From the NCBI GenBank assembly GCA_904063045.1, contig CAJFCJ010000111.1, forward strand, positions 11,554 to 47,867: 36,314 bases of DNA, in the 5' to 3' direction. Shown in pieces: positions 1 through 11,026 of the stretch (the first letter of the stretch is position 1; each line of letters starts with the position of its first letter). Origin of the DNA: Dimorphilus gyrociliatus (lineage: Eukaryota; Annelida; Polychaeta; Dinophilidae). The position numbers and the translations under genes were made by a program. A model generated the notes under the pieces. That model had not been told where the DNA came from, did no database searches, and saw nothing but the letters and a program-made list of their open reading frames with translations.

Positions 1-2
1 AA

Positions 3-1835
3 GCAACTCTTTAATTTCATAATAATCTATTGCTTTACAGAATATTTTGTGGTTTCCTGCTCTATTCAGTTAAGTAGATTTTCCTATAAATAAATAATAT
101 CATCTCTGTGGACACTGCAATCTATATTTCTCTTTGTCAACTGTAGTTTGGGAAAGTCGTGAAATCAGTGAAAGATTCACATTTCAAAGGGAAATTTGAT
201 AAAATATGGATGTAATTTTTATTTATGAAATGGGATACGTGCAATACAAAAACAAATAACTAGAAAACCTAAATCTGTGAGAAAAATGAATTAAAAGAAA
301 ATATCCAAAGATCTTTCGTAATTAATTAAATTAACTGCGTTGTAATTTCAAAGTTTCCAGTATCTCTGATGCTGATATTGATGTCGCTTCACATTTGCTG
401 CCATAAGTCAAAAATCTGACTATGAACTGACCATTAATCATGTGAATCTGAATCATCTAATTTCAATAGCTGACATACGCGTCCATAGATACTTTTTCAT
501 ATTTTTTATTGCTAAGGATATACATGACAAACTTTTACATTATTAATTAATGAATTATTGAATGAAACTCTATAATACAATGTAGAAATCGTAGAATTTT
601 CCTTAACATTGCAAGAGAATATATATCTTTGATAGAAATTGTTGCTTAGCAATATCATGTTCTCTTGACAAGGACCTCTAAGTTCAAGGTCATTGTCAAA
701 TTCTTTGTAGAATACATCAACATTCAATAAATGTTTGGATTGTTTGTGAAAATGTAAAGTAATTTCTGGATTGATTTTTTCACCACTAAATGTCAATTTA
801 CTGAATCTGTAATTTTCAATAATAGTTGGTGTAGATGACAATATTTTACAAGTAGAATATAAATTGTCTTGCAGGTAAGGGTCCGACTCTTTGGAACATT
901 TTAAACTTTTCTCATGCAATAAGATCATTTTCCCTTCTGTTCAATTTTTAATAGAGTCAGTCAAGCAATAACGTAAAAACACAATGTTTTATTTACCTAG
1001 ATCATTGATTTTCAATGTGTGATTGTGGTGTGAAATAACGTTCCTCAGCTCAATTTTCTTTGATAAACCATTGATTTGGGACGGTTGATGAGTAGTTATA
1101 AGTGTTTCTTTGTTATACATCAATCCTCTACCCAATCTGATAGCATCATTTGTAGCAGTTATCCAGAAATCATTCCACTCGTCACACGTGATATATTCTC
1201 GAATTGCGTCCTTCTCATAAACGTCACCTTCTTGGGAAAAAGTCAGAATATAGCTCTGATTTAAATTTGATAAGAAAACTTCAAAAGTCGTGCGATCATT
1301 ATGAGAAAAGACTAAAAGAATATCTCCACAATTATTGTCTTCAGAGCTTCGATGTCCAAATAGACTAAAGGCGATTGCCTTGAAATTGTTTTGAATATAA
1401 GGTGGAATGGTGTATTGATGGAGTTGAGTACCTTGAAGAACATAATCCTTAAATGGTGGACCTAAAAGTTGCATTTTCTATATAAATAGTATAAATTATG
1501 GAATGGGAAAACTGATAAAACAAACCTTTGACAAACACTTGAAGAATACTAAGCCCAACATTTTGAATTGTATATATTTCAACAACTTCAACGTATAAAT
1601 CAGTTTCAATAAACATGTTTGTATACTTGAAACATTTTTGAAATTTATTATTTTTCAAAGAAGCGAATTCCTCAACACCAGAACTCCATTTTAACTTTAG
1701 CTTTTTAATATTTTTGTGAGTAGTTTGCCTATTGGCAAAACAATAAATAACTGGTACGTCAAAGATAGTAAAAGTAACTTTAAAGTATTGCCCTGCACAG
1801 TTATTGTTATTGATATGACATTGACTAGACCATTC
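3..1835 (-). repeat. Left arm of a large, nearly identical inverted repeat
   Basis: The reverse complement of this stretch matches 15538-17372 almost base for base. Over the coding part, positions x and 17373-x pair. Only scattered single-base differences were seen, for example in intron 3 and one Thr/Met codon in exon 4. Two one-base indels near the outer edge shift the sum to 17375. The arm holds half of exon 3, exons 4 and 5, introns 3 and 4, and about 500 bp of 3' flank. Identity stops sharply at 1835 inside exon 3. The outer edge is at or beyond the window start, because position 1 already mismatches, so it cannot be placed. Confidence 0.95.
505..510 (-). terminator. Poly(A) signal of the left inverted-repeat gene
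   Basis: AATAAA on the minus strand lies one base past the TAG stop (512-514). It is conserved at the mirror position 16863-16868 in the other copy. A signal this close to the stop implies a very short 3' UTR. Confidence 0.6.
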
Positions 1836-2615
1836 ATTAGAGTTAGAAAAAGCGCCACTGACAAAGTCTAATGCATATATACATTTGTATACACTAAAGA
1901 CAGATTTTACAGAACAAGTTGCTCCATTATTAGCTGCCGCAATATCTGTATAAAATTCGCTATCATCTATACCTTCTGCAACATCTAATAACCAAAATAT
2001 AATGTCATGACCTAATTTAAAAAGATATCAGTTTGTTTTACCTTCATAAGCAAAAATCATAATTGAACTAAAACCAGCATTTACATTTTGTGTCGATTTC
2101 CCTGGTATGAAACTCATTTTTTCAACATTTAAACCATAATTATTTTGTGGTAGAAAGCATTCAATATTTTTTTTAAATTCTTCAAGTTTCAATATTGAAT
2201 GCTTATTTGTATTGAAAGTAACTTTAATACTTGCAGTTTTTTGTTCAGAGGACATAAAAGCTTGAGATAAACAATAATCAGAAATATTATAAAATCTCTG
2301 AAATGTTATTGTAACTTTTGCAGTATCGCAATCATTTCTGCAATAGTTTAACCATGAAAACATGTTTATCCAATGAGGATACATAAGATGATCAGGTTCA
2401 AAGGTAAATCCTACAATTGTTGGTCTGAAATGATCAGCAGAGCAAGTAGAATTCCATGAAAAATCGGCTATATTGATTAATTTTGGAAATTCTATAAAAA
2501 AAAAATAATATTAAAAAGGACCAAGAAAATGATCTATTAATAGACACTTGCTTTCATTGCTGTAAACATTGCATAAGATGAGTAGCAAACATATTTGAAT
2601 ACTAAAATTGATCAT
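512..2615 (-). CDS. Secreted FAMeT-domain, fucolectin-like multimodule protein, left copy
   Basis: The five exons are complement(2552-2615, 2042-2491, 1526-1984, 997-1461, 512-936). They join in frame to 620 residues. Introns are 57-64 bp. The start ATG at 2615 opens a hydrophobic signal peptide of about 20 residues. Every intron is phase 1, so exons 2 (residues 22-171), 3 (172-324) and 4 (325-479) are interchangeable modules. Exon 4 resembles the Methyltransf_FA (farnesoic acid O-methyltransferase-like) domain: an acidic patch, an FxVxLS strand, a DFWIT segment, an IRLGRG turn and an LITTHQP segment. These domains are usually extracellular and not known enzymes. The modules of exons 2, 3 and 5 end in short beta-strand tails like F5/8C-fucolectin domains, for example VKVCHVYP. 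Exon 1 ends at a GC donor. A secreted recognition or adhesion protein is inferred; the ligand is unknown. Confidence 0.85.
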
Positions 2616-2662
2616 TCTCTTAATAAGTATCGTCTTTTCTAATAACATTGAGCACTGTTAGT

Positions 2663-2674
2663 GTTTTTTATTCA
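2663..2674 (-). promoter_or_regulatory. Possible TATA-like element, left copy
   Basis: TGAATAAAAAAC on the minus strand lies about 59 bp upstream of the ATG at 2615. A near-identical element sits about 60 bp upstream of the paralogue's ATG, although the surrounding sequence has diverged. A promoter role is inferred from this conserved spacing only. Confidence 0.35.
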
Positions 2675-3206
2675 ATACATTTACATAAATTATTCATTGG
2701 AATCGATTCGTAATGAATAAATGCTACTATTTAATGACAAACCTTTTTCTCTCTCTCTCTCTGTTTCTACTTGATCACAAGAGAACAAATTGTAGTATTC
2801 TGTTTAAATATTAAAGCCTTTGAATTATTTATATTGCGAATATTTCTATCTTTTTGTTTGCAGTTAGTTAAAATTCTGCTTGTCAAAAATTCATTAGCAG
2901 TTGCATTCAAATCTTGCTAAATTAAATGTTACTCTTTGTACTGATCTGCATAGTAATCTTATGACATATGGACAAGGAGAGGAAGAATTGCAACTGAAAT
3001 CTCCGTAGGCCTATAATGTAATTAATAATCTGAATTATAGTAGACAAACTCTACTTTTAAGGGGGGATCAATTAATAAAACTCGCAGTACGATATGTACT
3101 TTTTGTATACACAAGTTGTTATGCATTTACAGATATTACAACAGTAATCATTGTTATTTGACATTATTGAAGAGAAACACTACATTAAAAAAAAATGGAT
3201 TCAATT
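2675..3206. other. Intergenic, no gene seen
   Basis: Homology to the other copy's upstream region fades out within about 60 bp. A short CT microsatellite lies at about 2750-2763. The rest is AT-rich, with no open frame or repeat that I recognise. Confidence 0.6.
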
Positions 3207-3212
3207 TCAGCT

Positions 3213-3330
3213 GGGTACAGCTTCACCCATTCCCAACTTAATCTCGATGTGACTGAAGAGTAATGGATTTCTGAATATTTGTGGATATGGTTTCACCCAC
3301 TGAAGGTGAAATTGTACCTGGGTAAAATTG
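3213..3330. repeat. Short dispersed repeat containing a GTACCTGGGTGAAA-like motif
   Basis: The stretch carries two opposing versions of a motif like GTGAAGCTGTACCTGGGT, one on the minus strand near 3213-3232 and one on the plus strand near 3305-3325. Related copies occur near 33588-33621 and, more weakly, near 7163-7188. It is probably a short interspersed element or transposon end; the family is not identified. Confidence 0.4.
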
Positions 3331-3721
3331 TAAATGTTGAACAAAAGAAAACATTTAAAATATTTAAAGTTAGGATAAAACACCAAAAAAAAAAAACATA
3401 TTTTCCACCAATGGGGCGACAGCTGCCAATTTTTGGGCTTCTGTCTTATCAAATGAACGGTATGGACGACTACAGTTGGCATGAGAATGAAATTTCTACA
3501 ATCACGATACAACAAAGCACAATTTTCCAACAAGGAAGCAAATTTCAGGAGGATTTCAACATAGATACACAATGTGTTTAGGATCTGCTTGCCAATATTT
3601 ACACAATTTTGACACTTCAACATCTATAATTGTTAAAAAAGGAAAACATTGAATAAGAATTGTTTCCCAGAAGGGAGAAATCATCTAACTGCTATCAAAT
3701 GTTTTACTCCCAAAAAATACT

Positions 3722-4705
3722 TTATAAAAGTGCCTTATGTTCTTTTCCTGTCCTTAAGGGACTCCTAGATGTATGGCAGGAAACACCATTCTGCATGAAT
3801 ACATGGACCCTCGTAATGCTGTAAAAAATCGTTTCAAGAATTTCTTGATACTTCTCTGAATTTGAGCCTCTCTTGTATAGATGTATACTTCTGCAGCCAT
3901 CACTTTTTATGAAACCACATGTATTTAGGGAACCATTTGCCTCTTTGAACATTTTCATAGCATATTTACATGATTAAGTTTTAGTTTTGCCTTACATACT
4001 GTTAACATTTCATAAAAGATATTTTTCTTCATTGTTTTCAATTGAAAGCAATAAAGAACAAACGCTTTTTTCGCCGATGCTTTGACCTTGATTATGCCCA
4101 ATTAGAGCATTGACATTTAGATGCCCAATTTTTTCTATTTTGCCATATTGGCAATTTTTTTAAGTTTACCATATATAAATATAATTTATATTATAAACTG
4201 GTAGAGATAATATCAAAAATGACAAAAACCTGTAAATTTATTTCTTTTTCCGCTAAGCGAATACATTCTATTTTCTGATCAAGTAATTTCACAATATTAC
4301 TCAATCTTTTATGTCGATATTGGCAATTCTAACACTCTTCTGTAGCACTGATATGATAATGTTTCTTGGCTACGTCATAAGATGTTCTAATTACTTCAAA
4401 ATGTCAAATTCAAGTTTTTTTCTGCTTATATTGCAAGTTATACTTAAGAATCTTAATCTTAATCTTAATTTTAATTGTTCAAGTTGAAATACATAGGCCA
4501 AAACTTTTGAGGGTGAGCACAAGTTTTCCCAACACAATTTTAGACAGGGTTTGGGTATGATTCCATTCAACTCCATTATTACTTTCTTCCCTAATAAAGC
4601 CTGACAATTGCTTCCCTGTTTTGATCTGTTACAGATATATTTTGGCATACCAGATCTTGGTAAATTGTTCAAAATTTTTCCTTTTTGAATTATTTCCAAC
4701 TCCAA
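3722..4705 (-). mobile_element. Degraded Tc1-like DNA transposon
   Basis: Two open stretches on the minus strand look like the two ends of a Tc1-type transposase. Positions 4391-4705 include an LPRSGMPK segment, like the PRSGRP linker after the helix-turn-helix. Positions 3722-3958 include an EKYQEILE segment followed by FMQNGVSCHTSR, which matches the family's MQDxAPCHT region with the catalytic Asp replaced by Asn. The 430 bp between them has no clear transposase frame, and the usual C-terminal SPDLNPIE segment is not visible. The element is dead. The C-terminal part is the better supported half. Confidence 0.5.
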
Positions 4706-4870
4706 AAAAATACAGATAAAACAAAAAGTGATGAAATAGGCAAAATGTGTCTATGTTTGATTTTATCTTATCACCTTTGTGAAGATAAATATACAGATAT
4801 TAGGATAAGAAGAGAACTGTAATAAGATAATATTTTATCAATGGTATGGAGAATATAACTCATCGAATGG

Positions 4871-4878
4871 TATAAAAA
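4871..4878 (+). promoter_or_regulatory. TATA box of the chitin-binding/C1q gene
   Basis: TATAAAAA lies 46 bp upstream of the ATG at 4917. Transcription starting about 30 bp downstream would begin near 4900. That favours the ATG at 4917 over the in-frame one at 4902. Confidence 0.5.
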
Positions 4879-4916
4879 TCAAATTTCTCTTTCTTTCCTA
4901 CATGACAATAACAAAA

Positions 4917-6867
4917 ATGAAACTTTTGACTTTTTGTTTATTGTGTAAGTAACTCACTTTCTTTTTTTAATAAGGTTTTTGAATTGCTTTTTTTTATTTT
5001 TGCAGTGTTTTCATTCATTGAATGCAGCTACTCTCATTTTGCTTGTCCTCTTAACTCTAAACTGAAACCTATCGATGGCTCGTTCCCTGATCCAGAATAT
5101 TGTGGAAATTATTATCATTGTATTAATGGTACAGCTCATCCCCGGCAATGTCCTCATGGACTCTTTTTTTCTGTATTAATGAATAATTCCAAGTTTTCTT
5201 TGTGTGTTGAACCAAATGAAGCTCATTGCCCTGGAGGTAATTCTATCCCTACCACTAAACCAGGACATTCCCAAGAGTGTCCAACAGATGCCAATGGTAT
5301 AAAAAAGCTTAAAAAATCTTGTTATGTGAAGTATTCCGATTGTGAAGATGGTCAAAATGGAACTTTTAGAAATGAAACAGATTGTCGAAAGTATTATCAT
5401 TGTTATAATGGTGTTGCTTGGCCTGAAGAGTGTCCACCAGGTTATTTCTTCAGTTTATCATTAAATAATCATGATTACACCACACTGGTATGTGCTAAAT
5501 CTAAAGAAGCTAAGTGCCCTATATCAGGAGGATGGTCAGAATGGTCAGCTTGGAGTGGATGTGATCAATTCTGTAAGGATGGTTTACAAAATCGTACAAG
5601 AACGTGTACAAATCCTACACCTTTAAATGGAGGGGCTCCATGTCCAGGAAATTCGGTTGATATGAAATTTTTTTCCAGTAATGCTTGCAGTTTAAGCAAA
5701 AATCCTGCATTTATGGTATCTATGACAAGGTCAACAAGGTTAAATACAGAAAGAGTTCACTGGCATAGAGTAAATCACAATCATGAGAATTTATTTAATG
5801 AACTTACAAACTCAATAAATATAACAAAAAGTGGCTTTTATTTTCATTCAATAACTGGTACTAGAGCAGTAGAGTCAAACAATCGGATGTCATTGAAAAT
5901 TGAAGGTATAAATCCCCCATTAAACCTCTATCAACAAACCAGTGATACTGCTAGCAGATCTGGATTAAATTCACTATCTGCTCCCTCCGAACTATTTGTA
6001 TCAATAGCTCATAACATGGATGTTGTCGGCAGTGAAAATGGTTCAGAAACATCTTGGTCTGGCTTTATGTACGAAACAAATAGCGCTTTTTTTATTGGGA
6101 AAGATTCATACCAAAATACAGCAGGAAATCTGATTCGTCTTTCCAGATCTATTGCTTTGAAAGGTGCATTTTACACCCCATCTAAAACTCAACTAACAAT
6201 GCTGGTAACTGGATGGTATTTTATCAATTTTGGAACTGGTTTGGCAGGTGATAGTCACTGTATGGTTAGCTTAACAATAAATGGTGATTCAACATCTTTT
6301 GAGAGATCAATAGCTAAAGGTCATCTCAGTAGTTCTACTTCTCAAGTGTCAAGAGGAATAATTGTTCATTTAAATCGGGATGACAAAATTTCATTAAAAT
6401 TAGTTGCTGGACAATTAAAAAGAAATTCCAGACTAGTTGATGTCTATATTTCAGGATTTAAATTGAATGCATCTGTAAACAGTCCAGCATTTTATGCCTA
6501 CAGAACTTATCATTTAACTACAACTGTAAGGCAAAAGATATATTATGATAAAGTTCTTCTTGATACAAATTCTGGTTGGAGTGTTTCAAGCAGAACATAT
6601 ACCGTTGCAGTTGATGGCTTATATCATATTGATGTGTCAGTTGGAACATGGCCATTCTCTGTGTCAATAATATATGTTATGGTAAATGATGAACAAAAAT
6701 TAAGTATGAGGAGAATGAGAGAGAAATCAAGTTTTGAAAGTATGAGCCGAACAGGATTGTTAAAATTAAAACAAGGTGATACTGTTTCAGTTGAAACAAG
6801 CCAAAATCTTTATAATGCTGATTGGAAATTGACATCAATAGCTCTATTTTACGTTTCACCTGTGTAA
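4917..6867 (+). CDS. Secreted protein with two chitin-binding type 2, one TSP1 and three C1q-like domains
   Basis: Exon 1 (4917-4944) encodes only the start of the signal peptide and ends at a GTAAGT donor. A 61-bp intron leads to a pyrimidine-rich acceptor at 5004-5005. Exon 2 (5006-6867) continues in frame, giving 629 residues. The signal peptide covers about 1-17. Two six-cysteine CBM14 (peritrophin-A) domains cover about 22-84 and 121-181, each with the family's aromatic YYHC segment. A TSP1 repeat covers about 184-235, with the [10 protein letters not shown] opening and RTRTC but apparently only five of the usual six cysteines. Three C1q/TNF-like beta-sandwich units start near 242, 368 and 501. 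The last one has the AFYAYR opening and GLYHIDVS strand typical of C1q. A secreted chitin- or glycan-binding recognition protein is inferred. An in-frame ATG at 4902 is an alternative start. Confidence 0.88.
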
Positions 6868-6925
6868 AACTGGTATATTTTTGCAAAATATTCTGTCTGT
6901 CTCTTATTGTATCTTTTGATTAAGA

Positions 6926-6931
6926 AATAAA
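6926..6931 (+). terminator. Poly(A) signal of the chitin-binding/C1q gene
   Basis: AATAAA lies 59 bp after the stop codon, in the expected position and strand. Confidence 0.6.
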
Positions 6932-8865
6932 ATGATTAGTCATACAGCATTTGAAAATAAAAAACAAAAGCTAGTCAATTCTTCTCTGTTATTTGGAACC
7001 AGCTCAAAAAGAAAGAGAGATCTGAATTGTTTACTCTTTTATAGATACATTGTTAATGTTAATTTTTAATGACATTATTGAGTGGTGCAGATCCAATTAT
7101 GACATACAAAAATAGTATTGTTTGAAACAAAAACTTTCTGAAACTTTTATCAAGAACTTTTAAGTGTACCTGTGTTAAACTGTACCCACTAGAGAGATAA
7201 ATCATACCCCCTTTTTTATCCTTATACAAACCAGTTTAATTTAATATTTTGATTGAAATAATAGATATATATGGCTTTTAAATATGAATTTGAACAAGTT
7301 CTTCTTACAACAATACATGGGTATGTTTTTCTTTTCACCTAAACAATTTATAGGGAAATTCAGGTAGATCAAATATTCAATGAATATCTTATTTTAAAAT
7401 TACTGATATTTTTAACTGATTTGCTAGTAATAGTTTCTCGGATATTCTAAATGATATATGGCGAAAGGAGAAGCATGGAGAGATCTTAGGAAAATCATGG
7501 TATTACCATTTCTGCCAGCTTTTAAACAATAATGGATTTGTAATTAGGTGGGTTCAAACTAAGGGTTAGGAACAATGAACCGTTTAAAAAAGTTTCCAGG
7601 GCTGGGTTAGGGTTAGGGTAAAACCACAAAAGTGTGGGCGTTTTCAACAACATCCGATTTATAGATATCAAAGAAAAAAGGTATGTTGAGAGAAAGAAAA
7701 CAATATTTGATATTTGGGATGAACACGAACTGGGAAAAATGTTTGCTTTTCTAACAGTATACATAAGACAGGGCGTATTTGGGACCTGGACAAAAAGTCC
7801 CCTTGACAAATTTCCCCTGGATAGATTGTCTTTTATGTTCTCAAGATACTGATTTAAAAAAAGTAAGTGATTTAAATTATCTTTATTAGGCTATTGTGTC
7901 ATGTTCACTTTCTAATAATTTGTATGCTAATTATGGATTTTTTTATTAAGTGATGGCTCCTTACTGTCAAATATGTGAATATAGAATATTTGGAAGAAAA
8001 TTCACCATGAAGTGCTCACTCTGTTTTCATCAATTCAATTATCATAAAACATACATTTCAAGTAATACTTACATGTATTATTTATGTCATTCATATTTAT
8101 TTCTATATATTTGCAGTGTCTGGAGTATATTTATGTTCCACAGTCACTGACAACTCCAAAAAGTATTGCCTTGTCTCATTAAATAGAATTGTCTGTTCCA
8201 CACCTATTATTGTTAAGGACAGCTCTTTTACTAGAGAAAAAAGAGAAATGGTCATGTTATATAGGATGAAATTGACCAAGGGTTATCTGATCGTATAAAT
8301 AATGGAAACAATTCAAATTATATCTCTCAAGATTCCATGAAAGATACAGTTATACTGTAAAAGAAAAAACTGCAAATACAGTTAGATGGACATGTAGTGT
8401 GTCAGAAACAAATCCATGAAGTGCCCTGCAAGAGTTTCCCAAAGAGATAATTCTCTTATCCTTGGCAAAAAGGATCATATTCATGAGAGAAATAGTAATT
8501 TGGAAATGGAAATAAAACTTAAACATAAATTAAAAGAAAATGGTCAGAATGATAAAATGATATCAAGAAAATGTTTGGCTAAAAATGTTCAGCAAAAATC
8601 AAACTTTGCTACCTAACCCTTATATGAAACCTCTCTAATTAGAAATCATTAAGATACTTGATTTAAAGTTTGAAAGTGATATTACATATTGCAATAGCTT
8701 AACATTTGTATAATTTTTATCATTTTTAAACATAGTTTGTTCTACATGTGATTACTGCATTTCATCTGGATATAAAACTCATCTCCATCCCATTAAAATC
8801 ATGTGACAGCAGTTTAAACATATAACAAAATTGACATTGACACATTTTCAGACATTTTTTTGTTA
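6932..8865. other. Intergenic, no convincing gene
   Basis: Short open frames are present at 7634-7852, 8116-8298 and 8416-8616 (+). They match no family I know, and no splice pattern joins them. A short interstitial run of two to three TTAGGG units lies near 7604-7619. A weak copy of the GTACCTGGGT-type repeat lies near 7163-7188. Confidence 0.5.
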
Positions 8866-11026
8866 TTATAGATAAACATGCAAAGAAGATCTTTCCATGC
8901 GATTTAAATTGAATACTTGTATGTATTCAAAAGAAGTATTGCATTTGAAAAAGGCTCTGTTTTCCAGATATTCATTTTCTTCCGATATTTTCAGACTTTC
9001 ACACATTTTCCACTGTCTACTCAAAAATCTATTTCCTCCAGCAACAATTGAATTACTGTTTGAATTTTCATGATGGTACTCAACCAAAAAATGCAACCTA
9101 TGTGGATTTGTAACATTTTTAAGGTTGATTTCAATAGAAGATCTCATTTCACATTTCTTTGGAGAAGAATATGGAATATCTTTGAAATTGAGAAACAATT
9201 AGAATTTGCCATGAATAGAAAATATATCATCTAAAAAACTTACATTCTTTAGATTTAACCGATATTGCTAGAAAGTCAATTTCATGAATAAATTTATCGC
9301 CTTTGATGATAATTTTACAATAATTTGAAAATATCGTCTTTTTCAAATCAGTGCAAGTTGTATGCCAATAATCATAACCTCCATTCAACTCAGCTGTTAT
9401 CTTCTCATTTGTTTGATAATCAACAATTTCAATGTTATCATTTGGTTTCCTTGTATTTCCATTGTCAACTTGACATAAAATTTAAAGTAAACAAAGTGCC
9501 AGAAAAAAAATAACATATGACCTAAACAAAAATTTATGATACTCACATGACAGACAAACTGTATTTAAATAAATGAGGTCACTAGAAATTTCTATTAAAT
9601 TATCCGTTTCAACTTGCAAATTAGGAGATGCATGAAAAAATTTATTATCCAGTAATGAAGATTGTTCATTTGGTGTGACTAATGTTCCTTGATTTTTAAT
9701 AGTTCTAATTGCTGGTTTCTGACTGATTGTATTTTCTAGAAAAAATATAGAATTAGATATTGATTTTAAAAGAATATAGGTTTTTTTGCATACTATGCTC
9801 TTGAAAAGTATCCACAAGTTGACCATAGATGTGTAATTCAAAAATCTCTATTAATAATTTAGTTTCACCATTGTACTGATGAATTAAAAAAAATTGCCCA
9901 GAATATATTTCATCACATTTGATAATTAAAGAAGCTAATGGCGTCAGTCTATCATGTGTTTTATCTTTACAACAGAAAAGAGCTTTGCTATCAAATGTTG
10001 TATCTGGTTTCGTTTTTACTGATGCATATGTATGACGAAGTCTATTTACTATTGAATAAAAAACAATTGTCAATTTTGGTGTGGTCAGAAATTTCAAAAA
10101 GCTTTCTTATGTGAACCTGTATTTGGTCTTCGTGTTATTACAAATCCAAAGAATTTGTATAATTTTGTATAAGTTACAAGAAGGTAGGGTTGATCAGTTA
10201 CTGATTTAGAATGATATGTTGTACAGTAATTCTTGTCAATTGCATTTTCTGCAGCGTGGTTAATGTACAAAGGAGAACTTGTGAGTTGTGCATCTTTGAA
10301 GTTGATTTCTTTATAATCTGGAAAAATCTTACTAACTTTAAAAGAAATTCATGCATTCTCTTGTTTTAAAAACCTGATTGACTATGAAATACTCCAGCAA
10401 CATCAATGTCACATAATTCCAAACGTGATCCTTTAATTGTTTTTGTTATTATTAGAAAAGAACCAATTGCACTTCCTTCTCTGCAGTCAAAGCATTGGTA
10501 ATTTGAAAATGAGGTTGATGTAGGATTTTTTACTGGACCTTCTACATAATTACAAAAGGAAGTTTCCCCTTGTAAATAATTTCCAACAGTGATATTAAAC
10601 TTTTCCAGTAATGAACCTAGAAAAAATTTACATTAAATATATTTTTGAATTAAAAAAATTTACAAAAACTAACCAACTTTTCCACTTAGAAGACAAACTT
10701 TTTGAATTATGTAATTATTTCCCAAATCAACAGCAAACCAAGAGTATCTTTCTGCATCAAAAGATGTTTTTGTGCATTTGTAATTTGGCTTTGTGAAAGG
10801 AATATCATTTCATTTAGGATGGTGATTATGATATAACTTTTAATAATATTATTACCTCAGTTGCTGTATTATCAATAGAAATATCGGAATCAGTTACGAA
10901 TGATGGATAAGGACAAAGTGGAAAAGCAGATGTACTTTGAAATGCAACTTTATTCCTGGCAATATTTATAGAATTTACAAAATGAGGAATTGAAAACAGT
11001 AAACATATCTGAATAAATAGTTCCAT
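8866..11026 (-). CDS. Secreted protein of tandem F5/8C-fucolectin-like domains
   Basis: The eight exons are complement(10856-11026, 10674-10788, 10374-10616, 10117-10317, 9794-10048, 9547-9735, 9244-9468, 8866-9179). They join in frame to 570 residues, with introns of 56-78 bp. A signal peptide covers about 1-19. Module 1 (about 20-172) is a clear fucolectin-type F5/8C domain: it opens with INIARNKVAFQS, has WFAVDLGNNYIIQKV in the middle and closes with LELCDIDVAG. Module 2 (about 177-328) closes with FELHIYG. A third, more divergent module (about 330-466) and a final exon (467-570, ending SSLHVYL) follow. The family binds sugars, often fucose, on cell or pathogen surfaces. Metal- and sugar-binding residues were not checked one by one. 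It shares short introns and module style with the inverted-repeat genes on either side, which suggests common ancestry. Confidence 0.85.

Noticed and set aside
1076-1264. Open frame on the strand opposite exon 4 (also 16109-16297)
   Set aside because: Antisense shadow of a well-supported exon; conserved only because the two arms are identical.
3207-3623. Overlapping frames on both strands at 3207-3623
   Set aside because: No motif, signal peptide or splice context; the stretch overlaps a dispersed repeat.
7602-7620. TTAGGG-like runs here and near 17820, as possible telomere traces
   Set aside because: Only two to three units each, inside ordinary intergenic sequence; too short to mean a chromosome end or fusion.
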